The position numbers and the translations under genes are program-made. 64,000 bases of DNA from Spirochaetia bacterium (lineage in GTDB: Bacteria; Spirochaetota; Leptospiria; Leptospirales; Leptonemataceae): contig JAIOPQ010000027.1 of assembly GCA_021413825.1 (NCBI GenBank), positions 25,087 to 89,086 on the forward strand. The letters are read 5' to 3'. The notes beneath the pieces were generated by a model, which worked only from the letters and a program-made list of their open reading frames with translations, was not told the origin of the DNA and did not search any database. How positions within the stretch are numbered: the first letter of the stretch is position 1; each line of letters opens with the position of its first letter. Shown piece after piece: positions 53,702 through 62,575 of the stretch.

Positions 53702-55248
53702 ATCGATTTCTTTATTTCCTTTCAGGGGCAACGACCCTTCCGTTTCTGCTTGCAGTAATCCTTCCGGATCCAGAGCACCTAACGTCCAGCATTGAACGAG
53801 GAATCTGCTACTCTTTTTTATTGGCGGGGCTTTGCGCGTTTTTTGTTCGCAGTCATTCTAATCCGTTTGTCCCGGCCGCTCATCTCATCATTGCAGCTGT
53901 TCTTATAGTCGCAATAGGTCACCTGATTCTATACACCTGGTCTGCGCGAACATCGCTGTTTCTTGCAGATCAGGATATTACCAATATCTCTTCTGCAATT
54001 GCAAACACTGCTTCAGGATTTGGTTTATTGCCTACGGCTTACGTTCGAACCGGCGACGCTGGCAGTTACCTGGGACACCATTTTGCGCCTGCGCTACTTC
54101 TGATTCTACCGGAATACATCCTGGGAAACGTCCTGGGCCTGGACCATTTTGTCTATCCCGCGAGTGTTCTGGTTTCTTACGCGCTCGGCTTGATCATCTG
54201 GATCCGTTTGATCATGCGTCGATTTTCACACAGCGTAAAAGCTGCGTTGTTCGCCTCGTGTTTGATCCTGTCTTCATTTCCCTTAATTCGACTCGGGCAA
54301 TCATTTCACAACGAAGCGTTCGTGATTTTCTTCTCAGGTTTGCTGTTTACGGGACTTGAGGGACAGAGACCAATACTCTTCTTCACGGGGGCTATGCTGT
54401 GGATGATGGTAAAGGAAGATACATCAGTCTATATTGGGTTGCTTGGACTTTTTCTATCTGTTACTGGAAAACAACGGCAGGGAATCCCTTTGATTTTGAT
54501 TTCCGGAATGTATTTTGTTTTATCACATTTTATCCAGGCAACTCTGGGCGGAAAGACGGGGCCTGACTGGACGATTTTCTTTTACGGTTCATGGCCACAG
54601 GTAACGACACTTCCCCTTTCCACGGCAAAGCCCCTTGCGTTGTTTGCTGTTCTTGGCTCCTTTGCATTCCTTCCGCTGGCGCGTCCGCTGTTCGTGCTCA
54701 TTACGATCGCGCCACTCGCATTGTTGCATCTGTTTTCGAATCATCCATGGCATAGCACATACTACGGTCATTATGTTTATGCAGTTCTTCCATTTCTGAT
54801 GTATGGGACTTTGCTTGGGATAGATCGCGTGCTAAACACATCACCCCGAATTCAAACCGCCTTACTTTCTTTGACTATGTGTGTTGCGTTCTATTTCAAC
54901 GCAGGAGACAGACAAACACCGGGTGCTTTGTTTGCGGCCGATCCAGAATTTTCGGAACTGACTAAACTCATCGATCAAATTCCTGATAAATACTGCATCT
55001 ATGCGGAGGCAAACCTGAGTCCGCTTGTCCCAGTAAATCGTGTTGTATTTCCCCTGAATGAAGTCGAAGGGAACCCAAATACGCAGGAATCATATAGAAA
55101 CGCAAAAGGACTGGCTTCGCATTGCAGAGGAAAGATACTACTCTCCGGCTACGATAAAGCCGGGTTACATGCCAATTCGCCGTCTCTGACCCATAAGGGC
55201 AAGCTGCTCAAGGAAGCCGGACGATTCAGTCTTCACGAGATCGAATAA
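53698..55248 (+). CDS. DUF2079 polytopic membrane protein
   Basis: The 516-residue protein starts at a GTG overlapping the upstream stop. It has about 11-12 hydrophobic segments. The DUF2079 signature is visible: an acidic ADQDITNISSAIANTASGFG followed by the first-loop GSYLGHHFAPALLLILPEYIL. DUF2079 proteins resemble GT-C glycosyltransferases, using an acidic residue in the first outer loop and a lipid-linked donor. Activity here is unproven. A soluble C-terminal part begins about residue 410 (AGDRQTPGALFAADPEFSELTKL). The coupled exported protein may be its substrate or partner. Confidence 0.78.
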   Translation: MNRFLYFLSGATTLPFLLAVILPDPEHLTSSIERGICYSFLLAGLCAFFVRSHSNPFVPAAHLIIAAVLIVAIGHLILYTWSARTSLFLADQDITNISSAIANTASGFGLLPTAYVRTGDAGSYLGHHFAPALLLILPEYILGNVLGLDHFVYPASVLVSYALGLIIWIRLIMRRFSHSVKAALFASCLILSSFPLIRLGQSFHNEAFVIFFSGLLFTGLEGQRPILFFTGAMLWMMVKEDTSVYIGLLGLFLSVTGKQRQGIPLILISGMYFVLSHFIQATLGGKTGPDWTIFFYGSWPQVTTLPLSTAKPLALFAVLGSFAFLPLARPLFVLITIAPLALLHLFSNHPWHSTYYGHYVYAVLPFLMYGTLLGIDRVLNTSPRIQTALLSLTMCVAFYFNAGDRQTPGALFAADPEFSELTKLIDQIPDKYCIYAEANLSPLVPVNRVVFPLNEVEGNPNTQESYRNAKGLASHCRGKILLSGYDKAGLHANSPSLTHKGKLLKEAGRFSLHEIE

Positions 55249-55256
55249 CGTAAGAA

Positions 55257-56099
55257 CTAGTAGCTTTGCTGAATTCCGAATGCGCCCCGACCTGCAATCG
55301 CCTGAAATTCATAATTTGGAAAAAGTTCCTTAAGCGCTTCGGTAACCATTTCCGCCGTGGGCAGTGAAGTGTGAATGCCGGCGCCCAGAAAGTTTGATCC
55401 CGCATCTGCTATGAATCGCTTCTTGTCTGTGCCTTCGCTTAGAATTTTAATGTGTCCGGCATGCGTGGGTTTGAAAGCAAATTGTTCCCGGTTAAGCGCC
55501 ACAATTGTTTCTTGATGCGGCTTGGTTCCGATTGTATAGAATAGTGGTTTGTGATTCTGTTCGCCTGGAATGAACGCAACATATGTCATGTGAGCGCCTT
55601 CCGCCAGTGCTTCTATGGCGGCGACGAACTTCTCATCCCTGATTTTCTCCCAATCAATCTTCTCCTTGAACTTTCCGATTTTGAATTTTTGCTGAACAGG
55701 CACAAATACTTCGCGCATGTTACCGGCTTTGTTGAGCTCGATGATTTGGATTGGAAAATATACACTCTTAATGAATTGAAGAATCGCTTTCTGATGCTCC
55801 GGATGCTCTCTGAATAAGGACCAATTCAAAACGATCTGCGTTGCTTCCTGGCTGCGTTTGCCATCATCAAAAGGTCCGGTAGCAAGCAGGATCTTGTCTT
55901 CTGGTAAAGGCCTGATTACAGCAGCCTCTGCGGCAAATGTGCATTCCAGTAGATCCACTACGTCGCACAGAATAAGCCCGCCTTCCGGGTTATGTTTTAC
56001 AAATACACCTTGCTGTTTGCGCGTTGGAGACTGGCGCCGCAATATGTCGCCTTCTTTCAATGTCTGAAGATCTGAAACCTCTTGAAGCAGCTCTTCCAT
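55257..56099 (-). CDS. Hypothetical cytoplasmic protein
   Basis: The 280-residue protein has no signal peptide or membrane segment. It has an N-terminal SH3-like stretch (LKEGDILRRQSPTRKQQGVFVKHN) and a middle region with repeated IIxLN and VPVQQKFKIGKFKEK. A C-terminal glycine-containing segment follows (RFIADAGSNFLGAGIHTSLPTAEMVTEAL). The family is not recognised. It lies 68 bp downstream of the S33 hydrolase gene on the same strand and may share its transcript. Confidence 0.65.
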   Translation of the reverse strand: MEELLQEVSDLQTLKEGDILRRQSPTRKQQGVFVKHNPEGGLILCDVVDLLECTFAAEAAVIRPLPEDKILLATGPFDDGKRSQEATQIVLNWSLFREHPEHQKAILQFIKSVYFPIQIIELNKAGNMREVFVPVQQKFKIGKFKEKIDWEKIRDEKFVAAIEALAEGAHMTYVAFIPGEQNHKPLFYTIGTKPHQETIVALNREQFAFKPTHAGHIKILSEGTDKKRFIADAGSNFLGAGIHTSLPTAEMVTEALKELFPNYEFQAIAGRGAFGIQQSY

Positions 56100-56167
56100 G
56101 GCTCCAACCTGAATCAGGTGCTAAAAAATGCAAAGTCTTCTAGCGATCTGAGGATAAAAAATTTCGG

Positions 56168-57109
56168 TCAGGGGCCGCGAACGGTCTTCAGGAATTTACG
56201 TACTTCTTCAAGGAATTCCTTGTTCTGTTCCACAAAGCTGTAATGCCCATTGTCCTTCATTATGACCAGAGTTGAACGTGGGATTGTATCGTTCGTTTCC
56301 TCAGCCACGCTTTGGGGAATTACGTCATGATCCGAATGCAGAATAAGAGTGGGAGCGCGAATCCGTGAAGCCTGCGGTCTCAGATCGTATTGCAACAATT
56401 GTCGCCAGATCCATGTTCGTACCTGTTCGTTATTCTTGACAGTCAGCGGGCTAACTTCGTAGGCAAGTTTTGGGAGTTTTTCAAGATCAAAGAAATACGG
56501 CTTAATCTGTAGCTCGCTTCGACGTTTGTATAAATCTAGATCACCAGCGATGTATGCGGGATCTTTATCAATTGCTTTGATTTCTTCTTTTTCTTCGTCG
56601 CTTCGCATGCTGTCCAGGTTCTTGAAGAATTCCTGCTGTGCTTCGCCCGTTAATCCGGATGAATTTATGAGCATGAGCGATCGCACATTCAATGGATGAC
56701 GAACCGTATAGTGCACCGCTAAGAGTCCACCCCAGGAATGCCCCAAAATATTGATGCGATTGATACCGAGGTGACGACGAACAGCATCGATATCGCTCAC
56801 AAATTGTTCGATAGTAACAGTCTTGTCTGTGAGCTTAACCTGTGAGGCTCCGGTTCCCCGTTGATCGTAGAAAATCAGACGATGATCGCGCGCAAGATCT
56901 ACCAGATGCGGGTAAAGGTAGCGATGATCCATTCCTGGACCGCCGTGAACAATCAGAATGGGCTGTCCTCTTCCCACTGTCTTATAGTAGATGGAACCTT
57001 TGGGCACAAGGACCGTAGCTTCGCGCACAGGAACGGTTCTAACCTGGGCTATGAGTGAGACACCTAATATAGTACCGGATAGGGTTGCAATCGCCAGGTG
57101 TCGGAACAT
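56168..57109 (-). CDS. S33-type alpha/beta hydrolase (proline iminopeptidase-like), exported
   Basis: The 313-residue hydrolase has a possible signal peptide (LAIATLSGTILGVSLIAQ). The S33 motifs are HGGPGMDHRYL (55-65, oxyanion), YDQRGTGAS, the nucleophile GHSWGG (Ser125), ILHSDHDVIP (acid) and KDNGHYSF (His). It would remove N-terminal proline or hydrolyse small esters or amides in the periplasm. It starts 4 bp after the nuoC stop, so it is transcribed with the NDH-1 genes, an unexpected partnership. Confidence 0.85.
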   Translation of the reverse strand: MFRHLAIATLSGTILGVSLIAQVRTVPVREATVLVPKGSIYYKTVGRGQPILIVHGGPGMDHRYLYPHLVDLARDHRLIFYDQRGTGASQVKLTDKTVTIEQFVSDIDAVRRHLGINRINILGHSWGGLLAVHYTVRHPLNVRSLMLINSSGLTGEAQQEFFKNLDSMRSDEEKEEIKAIDKDPAYIAGDLDLYKRRSELQIKPYFFDLEKLPKLAYEVSPLTVKNNEQVRTWIWRQLLQYDLRPQASRIRAPTLILHSDHDVIPQSVAEETNDTIPRSTLVIMKDNGHYSFVEQNKEFLEEVRKFLKTVRGP

Positions 57110-57112
57110 CTT

Positions 57113-57640
57113 TCAATTGTGTCCAGGTACAGCACTGTAAACTGGAAAGCTGGCGCGCTCACCGCGCCCTTTCAATGGATAGTCTTTGCGCAGAGGATAG
57201 CCCTCGTAGTCTTCCGGAGTTAATAGCCGTTTCAGCTCTGGATGCCCGCTAAAGACAATTCCGTACATATCAAATACTTCGCGTTCACCCCAGTTTGCCC
57301 CGGTGAAAAGATCAGAAATAGTTGCCACGGATGGATCGCTTTCCGGAAGAAATACCGTTATCTGCAAACGCACTCCGTTTGAAACAGATAGAAATGAGTA
57401 GATAACTGCGAATCTTCCTGGCTGCGGAATCGAATACTTTGAATAATCAGCACCTGTAACATCAGTGAAAAATCTAAAATCCAGTGCTGGCTCATCGCGC
57501 ACAGTTTTTACGAATTGATGGAGCTGCTCGCGCGAAACCTGGCAGAGTACAGAATCGTTTTGAATCTGCACGTCCTCCGCGCCCAGAGCCACGAGCCTGG
57601 TTTTTACTACTTCGAGTTTGGCCGGTTGAAACTGTAACAT
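57113..57640 (-). CDS. nuoC: NADH-quinone oxidoreductase subunit C
   Basis: The ATG at 57640 (MLQFQPAK), one base after the nuoB stop, gives 175 residues and is better than the longer track start inside nuoB. Features are ALDFRFFTDVTGADYS, FAVIYSFLSVSNGVRLQI, the 30-kDa subunit signature NWGEREVFDMYGIVFSGHPELKRLLTPEDYEGYPLRKDYPL. It is a peripheral-arm subunit of complex I. Normally nuoD follows, or is fused, but here the next gene is a hydrolase. Confidence 0.93.
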   Translation of the reverse strand: MLQFQPAKLEVVKTRLVALGAEDVQIQNDSVLCQVSREQLHQFVKTVRDEPALDFRFFTDVTGADYSKYSIPQPGRFAVIYSFLSVSNGVRLQITVFLPESDPSVATISDLFTGANWGEREVFDMYGIVFSGHPELKRLLTPEDYEGYPLRKDYPLKGRGERASFPVYSAVPGHN

Positions 57641-57641
57641 A

Positions 57642-58136
57642 TCAGCTGGCTTTTGTTTGAACAAAGTCCTGGGATTTTGCAATTCCCTTCTTCGCTTTTT
57701 CCTGGATCATCATGATTGCATCTATGAAGGCTTCCGGGCGTGGTGGGCAACCAGGAATATATGCATCCACCGGAATGAATTGGTCTACTCCCTGGACCAG
57801 CGCATATGTATCGAATACTCCACCGCTGGAAGCGCACGCACCCATTGAAATGCACCACTTTGGTTCTGGCATTTGTTCCCAGATGCGAGTCAACACCGGC
57901 ATCATCTTCAGAGAAATTCTTCCGGAAACAATAAGTAGATCAGACTGCCTTGGAGAAAACTTAAGAACCTCTGCACCGAATCGCGACGTATCATATTTGG
58001 GCATGTACGATGCCATCATCTCAATAGCGCAGCATGCAACGCCAAAAGGCATAGGCCAGAGACTGTTTGCGCGCGCCCAGTTAACGACTGCATCCATGCG
58101 CGAAGTTGCAAAATCGGGGCTGGTATTTATTCCCAT
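57642..58136 (-). CDS. nuoB: NADH-quinone oxidoreductase subunit B
   Basis: The 164-residue subunit carries the N2 4Fe-4S cluster. The ligands are the CC pair in [11 protein letters not shown] (35-36), the Cys in [12 protein letters not shown] and the Cys in [17 protein letters not shown]. The [23 protein letters not shown] stretch is typical. It is at the end of the electron chain next to the quinone site. It overlaps nuoA by 10 bp and is followed one base later by nuoC. Confidence 0.96.
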   Translation of the reverse strand: MGINTSPDFATSRMDAVVNWARANSLWPMPFGVACCAIEMMASYMPKYDTSRFGAEVLKFSPRQSDLLIVSGRISLKMMPVLTRIWEQMPEPKWCISMGACASSGGVFDTYALVQGVDQFIPVDAYIPGCPPRPEAFIDAIMMIQEKAKKGIAKSQDFVQTKAS

Positions 58137-58504
58137 TCAAAAACCTTCAACTTAACAACGTACCATAAACCAAACACAACGATTCCAGAAAATATTACGA
58201 CCGCTACAAGGCTCTCCCATCCAAAAGAACGAAAGCCGATTGCCCAGGGCAATAGAAATATTGTTTCAATATCAAACAACATGAAGAGCAAAGCCACAAC
58301 GTAGAACTTAATAGCGAAGGGCTTGTGCGGAGAGTCCGCCTGGTCCAGCCCGCATTCGTATGGATCAAACTTGTGTTTGCTGGAAAGCCGTGGCCCCAGA
58401 AACGATGCAAGTGTAAGTCCCCCTGCCGCCACAGTGAGGGCCAGAAGGAAGAACACGGCCATTGGCATGTATTGCTCAACGATTGGGTTCACAGACGACA
58501 TCAC
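58127..58504 (-). CDS. nuoA: NADH-quinone oxidoreductase subunit A
   Basis: The 125-residue membrane subunit has three helices. The conserved loop [45 protein letters not shown], with the key Cys/Glu near the quinone channel, is present. It is the first gene of nuoA-nuoB-nuoC. A 98-bp gap separates it from the divergent exported-protein gene and should contain both promoters. Confidence 0.95.
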   Translation of the reverse strand: MMSSVNPIVEQYMPMAVFFLLALTVAAGGLTLASFLGPRLSSKHKFDPYECGLDQADSPHKPFAIKFYVVALLFMLFDIETIFLLPWAIGFRSFGWESLVAVVIFSGIVVFGLWYVVKLKVFEWE

Positions 58505-58602
58505 GGCTCGCTCAAGATGATTGTAAATAGAAAAAAGATGGTTGATGGCCTCTGTAGATTGAGGCGCCTCTGTATTAGATTTGGACCGGAAAAGGGATGA
58601 TA

Positions 58603-59646
58603 ATGCAAAATACGACTAAATACGCAATCCTTTCGATTGCAATGTTTCTGGGGGCCTCGGGCAGCGTGGTGGCCGATTCCCCTGGCGAAGCTCTGGCCTA
58701 CTTGAAAGAACTATCATCTCCTTCGCAGAAGATCTCAAGCGATATGTGGGAATATATCAAGGCCCTGGCCCACACGCAGGGCGCAACGCTCGCGGAAAGC
58801 AAACGGAAGACTGTCCTGCAATCCATTGAGGCTGCCGTGGCAACTACGAACCAGGCAAAACCATATCATGATGACGATGGCTATAAACAGGCAGTACTGA
58901 AATTTCTGAGCACAATGCATGCAGTACTCAATCGTGACTATGCGAAGATCGTAAGCATGGAAGGAATTTCTGAACAATCGTATGACGCAATGGAAGCGTA
59001 TCTCGTGGCAAAGAAGAAAGCCAATGAGAAACTAAACGAAGCGTCGCTTGAACTTCAGAAAGAAGAGCAGGCATTCGCCAAAGCAAACAAAATCAATCTG
59101 GTTACCCAGGACAGTGAGATCGCAAAGAAGCTTAAGAAAGCTGGTGAAGTGCTAGACTATTATAATTCTATTTACCTTGTAACATTTAAGTGCTACAAGC
59201 AAGAACGCGCGTTGCTTGACGCAATCGGCAAGGAAGATGTAAGCCAGATTGAACAAACGCGCGTAACGCTGCTGAAGGTTGCAGAAGAGGGTCTGGATAT
59301 TGTTTCCAGGGCTTCCCCGTTCAATAACGATCCCTCTCTCATCAACGCATGCCGCAAGAATCTGGAATTTTACAAAAAGGAAGCCTCAGAAAAGATACCC
59401 ACGCTTTCCGCGTACCTATCAAAAAAAGAAGAGTATCTGAAAATGAAGAAGGACCTGGACTCAAAAAAAGAGCTGGAGCGGACAAACGCTGAAATCGACC
59501 AGTTCAACGCAAAAGTGAAAGAAATGACCAAACTGAGCGAGACCTACAATACAATATCGATCGAACTCAACCGCAATAGAACTTTGCTAATCAAAGAACT
59601 AAATGCCACAGCTGATGCATTTTTCAACCGCCAGGTGCCGAAATAG
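58603..59646 (+). CDS. Exported helical protein, LIC11966-like
   Basis: The ATG at 58603 (MQNTTKYAIL) has AAAGGGA close upstream and is preferred to the one at 58597. The 347-residue protein has a cleavable signal (AILSIAMFLGASGSVVAD), and the rest is nearly all helical and charged (KKKANEKLNEASLELQKEEQAFAKANK, LKMKKDLDSKKELERTNAEI). It resembles the LIC11966-type surface proteins described in Leptospira, judging by layout and not by a firm motif. There is no lipobox, so a periplasmic location is most likely. The function is unknown. Confidence 0.7.
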   Translation: MQNTTKYAILSIAMFLGASGSVVADSPGEALAYLKELSSPSQKISSDMWEYIKALAHTQGATLAESKRKTVLQSIEAAVATTNQAKPYHDDDGYKQAVLKFLSTMHAVLNRDYAKIVSMEGISEQSYDAMEAYLVAKKKANEKLNEASLELQKEEQAFAKANKINLVTQDSEIAKKLKKAGEVLDYYNSIYLVTFKCYKQERALLDAIGKEDVSQIEQTRVTLLKVAEEGLDIVSRASPFNNDPSLINACRKNLEFYKKEASEKIPTLSAYLSKKEEYLKMKKDLDSKKELERTNAEIDQFNAKVKEMTKLSETYNTISIELNRNRTLLIKELNATADAFFNRQVPK

Positions 59647-59664
59647 AAAATAGTCGGCACAAAC

Positions 59665-60936
59665 GTGGAATTAGTAAGAAACATCCCTCAGCCTTTTATA
59701 AACTTCTTGCTGGTCGGGCTATTTTCTCTCCTTATAGGATTGGAACAGCGTAGGCATCTGAGCAAGGACGGGCCGGAAAGCCTGTTTGGAACCGATCGCG
59801 CGTTCACGTTAACTGGAATCCTGGGTTATATACTCTATGTTATTAGCCCGCTAAATCTCACCCTTTTTATAGGCGGGGGGATCGTCTTATCCGCGTTGCT
59901 CGGTGTTTACTATTACCAAAAAATCTCAGCGCAAAAGTCGTTTAGCCTGACATCGATCATAACGATGCTTGTGACATACTGCCTGGCTCCCTTAATATTC
60001 ACCCAACCTCAATGGCTTTCCTTGCTCATAATTGCAAGCTTGCTAATCATAACAGAGCTCAAAGAAAACCTGGTTCAGGCATCCGCGCAATTCGATCATG
60101 CTGAATTCATAACCCTTGCTAAATTCCTGTTACTTGCAGGCGTGGTGCTTCCTCTTTTGCCTGAGCAACCCCTCTCTGCAACGATCGACGTGTCGCCCTA
60201 TAGAATCTGGCTGGCTGTTGTTGTGGTCTCAGGAATTTCCTACTCCAGTTATCTGATTCAGAAATTCGTTTTCCCCGGCGCCGGAATTCTTGTTACTTCG
60301 ATTCTTGGCGGACTCTACAGCAGCACGGCGACAACTCTTGTTCTGGCGCGTAAAAGCCGCGAGGAACCCTCGCTAAACATCAGCCCAGCAATTCTCCTGG
60401 CCACGACTATGATGTTCGTGCGAATTCTGTTGCTTGCTTTTTTCTTCAACAAAGAAGCAGGCTGGGCGCTTCTGCCGCGCGTGGCAGCCCTCATAGTATT
60501 GTCTTTGATTGCGGCCGGGTTTTTTGTTCAGTTCGGAAAAGCTAAAGGACAACTGCGCGGCCAGGCAAGTCTCACAAGAAATCCCCTGGAGTTCAGAACT
60601 GCGCTCGTGTTTGCGGCTCTATTTGTATTTTTCGTAGTGGCAATTCCATACGTTACCCGACTTTACGGAAACAAGGGCTTTACCATTCTATCCCTACTCG
60701 TAGGCTTCACTGACGTAGATCCGTTCGTTATTACTCTTTTTCAGAATGTCACAATGAATCCAGCGTTCATCGCCTTCGCAGTATTATGCGCTACAACAAG
60801 CAATAATCTTCTCAAAATGATTTACTCGCTAGCACTGGTGGGTACACGCGTTCGCATTGAGCTCGCCATTTCATTTGCTTCGCTAATTGCAGCGGGCGTA
60901 GTAGTGTCATTTTTCTTCTGGCAACCCGCCACCTGA
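59665..60936 (+). CDS. MgtC/DUF4010 polytopic membrane protein
   Basis: The 423-residue protein starts at a GTG and has about twelve hydrophobic segments. The N-terminal third has the MgtC-like signature LLVGLFSLLIGLEQRRH..FGTDRAFTLTGILGYI. The rest matches DUF4010 (LGGLYSSTATTLVLARKSRE, ATTMMFVRILLL, VGFTDVDPFVITLFQN, ATTSNNLLKMIY). It may be a transport or ion-homeostasis protein, but no substrate is known. It starts 18 bp after the stop of the exported helical protein gene and may be co-transcribed with it. Confidence 0.85.
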   Translation: MELVRNIPQPFINFLLVGLFSLLIGLEQRRHLSKDGPESLFGTDRAFTLTGILGYILYVISPLNLTLFIGGGIVLSALLGVYYYQKISAQKSFSLTSIITMLVTYCLAPLIFTQPQWLSLLIIASLLIITELKENLVQASAQFDHAEFITLAKFLLLAGVVLPLLPEQPLSATIDVSPYRIWLAVVVVSGISYSSYLIQKFVFPGAGILVTSILGGLYSSTATTLVLARKSREEPSLNISPAILLATTMMFVRILLLAFFFNKEAGWALLPRVAALIVLSLIAAGFFVQFGKAKGQLRGQASLTRNPLEFRTALVFAALFVFFVVAIPYVTRLYGNKGFTILSLLVGFTDVDPFVITLFQNVTMNPAFIAFAVLCATTSNNLLKMIYSLALVGTRVRIELAISFASLIAAGVVVSFFFWQPAT

Positions 60937-61024
60937 CGCGATTCGTTCCGCTGCCGGAATCCCATAACTTCCAAAATACCGAGGCCAGGTGCCCTGCCTG
61001 TGTCGGGAGACACATATTTTATTC

Positions 61025-61053
61025 TTGACTATTCCGGTAGGAATAGTTATGTT
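61025..61053 (+). promoter_or_regulatory. Peroxiredoxin promoter with an operator in its spacer
   Basis: A -35 TTGACT (61025-61030) and -10 TATGTT (61048-61053) are separated by exactly 17 bp. The perfect inverted repeat ACTATTCC-GGTA-GGAATAGT (61028-61047) fills the spacer and overlaps the -35. A bound protein would block polymerase. The shape recalls sites of Rrf2-family redox regulators, but that link is inference. Confidence 0.7.
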
Positions 61054-61082
61054 TCAAACATCCAATATGAGGAGAAAAATAT

Positions 61083-61718
61083 ATGGCAGTACGACTTGGT
61101 GATATTGCACCGGATTTTACAGCGGAAACCACGGAAGGCCCGGTAAAGTTTCACGACTGGATCGGTGATAAATGGGCAGTCTTGTTTTCCCATCCAAAGG
61201 ATTTTACCCCTGTTTGCACTACAGAACTGGGCACGGTGGCCAAACTCAAACCAGAGTTTGACAAACGAAACGTGAAGGTAATTGGACTTTCTGTGGATCC
61301 ACTTTCAGACCACAAGGAATGGACCAAGGATATAAATGAAACTCAGAACACTACGGTGAATTTTCCACTCATTGCTGATCACGACAAAAAGATAGCCGAA
61401 GCATACGACATGATTCATCCGAACGCTCTCGACAATCTGACAGTTCGGTCTGTGTTCGTTGTGGGACCTGACAAGAAAGTGAAACTCACTCTGACCTATC
61501 CCGCATCCACAGGAAGAAACTTTGACGAGATATTACGCACAATCGATTCATTGCAGCTAACGTCTAAATTTCAGGTTGCAACACCAGCGAACTGGAAAGA
61601 CGGAGAGGATGTGATAGTGTTAAACTCAGTGAAGGACGAAGAAATCCCCGCAAAATTTCCCAGGGGAGCAACTAAAATCAAACCTTACCTGCGCATTACT
61701 CCGCAGCCGAACAAGTAG
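61083..61718 (+). CDS. 1-Cys peroxiredoxin (Prdx6 type)
   Basis: The 211-residue thiol peroxidase has the peroxidatic Cys45 in FTPVCTTELG and the Prx6-type continuation KVIGLSVDPLSDHKEWTKDI. The longer C-terminal domain (PANWKDGEDVIVLNSVKDEEIPAKFP) is typical of 1-Cys enzymes, and no resolving cysteine is visible. It reduces hydrogen peroxide and lipid hydroperoxides in the cytoplasm. GAGGAG lies 9-14 bases upstream of the ATG. It has its own promoter with an embedded operator and its own terminator, so it is a single-gene, regulated unit. Confidence 0.95.
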   Translation: MAVRLGDIAPDFTAETTEGPVKFHDWIGDKWAVLFSHPKDFTPVCTTELGTVAKLKPEFDKRNVKVIGLSVDPLSDHKEWTKDINETQNTTVNFPLIADHDKKIAEAYDMIHPNALDNLTVRSVFVVGPDKKVKLTLTYPASTGRNFDEILRTIDSLQLTSKFQVATPANWKDGEDVIVLNSVKDEEIPAKFPRGATKIKPYLRITPQPNK

Positions 61719-61735
61719 TCAAACCGTCCACCTGG

Positions 61736-61758
61736 CGCGCCCTTCGGGGCGCGTTTTT
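61736..61758 (+). terminator. Rho-independent terminator after the peroxiredoxin gene
   Basis: CGCGCCC (61736-61742), a TTCG tetraloop and GGGCGCG (61747-61753) are followed by TTTTT. It lies 17 bp after the stop codon. The UUCG loop makes this a very stable hairpin. Confidence 0.95.
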
Positions 61759-61776
61759 CTCACTCAATTTCACTAA

Positions 61777-62451
61777 CTATAGCCTAACCGCATACTCGAG
61801 CCCGCTACTAAATGGCAGTGTCATTGATGCAAATCCGTTCCTGGGATTTTGCATGTGAGCTACAAACGGAGCAAGTTCCTTCTTGAATGTATATATGTTA
61901 TCTGCCATGACAACCGCACCTGGGCGCAGCCTGGGAAGCAGCAAGTTTAGAATCGGCAGGTAAAGGTCTTTCCATCCGTCCAGGAACAATATATCAATGG
62001 GACCTTCGACCTGAGCGAGGGTGACCATTGCGTCACCTTCTCGAATCTCAGAAACGTCTCCTAGCCCCGCGTCTGCCAGATTCCTTCTGGCTCTCAGGAC
62101 CTTATTCGGTTCGCGTTCGGAACCGATGAAGCGACCTCCTGGCCGCAAGCCGGACGCAAGGTATATTGCAGAAACTCCAAAGGAACTGCCAAACTCCACA
62201 ATCGTTTTTGCTCCAACCAGCTGAGCGGTAATCCGCAAAAACTTACCCAGATCTGGCGCCACAGGTAAGTATGCGTCTTTGAGAAACGGGGCTGCCGCAG
62301 CAAGCACGGACTTGCCGCGCAACCATGCACCCAGAGCTACCGGAGCAGTTCTAAAGAATACCTTCCTATCGTTGCGAGCGTCCAAATGCAGTTTATCCAG
62401 AACATTCTGCACGCTCGGACTCAAAACGGAAAGAGCTTTTTGATTTCTCAT
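61777..62451 (-). CDS. Class I SAM-dependent O-methyltransferase-like protein
   Basis: The ATG at 62451 (MRNQKALSVL) has AGAGGTG five bases upstream and gives 224 residues; the upstream ATG at 62466 lacks a ribosome-binding site. The Rossmann methyltransferase motifs are TIVEFGSSFGVSAIYLASGL (SAM loop), GRFIGSEREPNKV, EIREGDAM and PIDILFLDGWKDLYLPILNLLLPRLRPGAVVMADNI, as in the catechol/caffeoyl-CoA O-methyltransferase family. The acceptor is unknown. An operator-like palindrome lies 33 bp upstream, and a MarR regulator is encoded 125 bp upstream on the same strand. Confidence 0.87.
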   Translation of the reverse strand: MRNQKALSVLSPSVQNVLDKLHLDARNDRKVFFRTAPVALGAWLRGKSVLAAAAPFLKDAYLPVAPDLGKFLRITAQLVGAKTIVEFGSSFGVSAIYLASGLRPGGRFIGSEREPNKVLRARRNLADAGLGDVSEIREGDAMVTLAQVEGPIDILFLDGWKDLYLPILNLLLPRLRPGAVVMADNIYTFKKELAPFVAHMQNPRNGFASMTLPFSSGLEYAVRL

Positions 62452-62483
62452 GACTTCACCTCTCATTTACTTTGCTATGCTTA

Positions 62484-62502
62484 TAGTAAGCCTACCTAAC
62501 TA
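62484..62502. promoter_or_regulatory. MarR-type operator candidate upstream of the methyltransferase
   Basis: On the minus strand TAGTTAG-GTAGG-CTTACTA is an inverted repeat with 6 of 7 positions matched. It lies 33 bp upstream of the methyltransferase start, where a repressor would block transcription. The adjacent MarR gene product is the natural candidate to bind it. Confidence 0.55.
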
Positions 62503-62575
62503 CCTTGTCCACCATTTTCCTGGCTGCTTATGTGCTACTTCTCCGCTGTTCTCTACGACTGGACAGAATGGAAGA

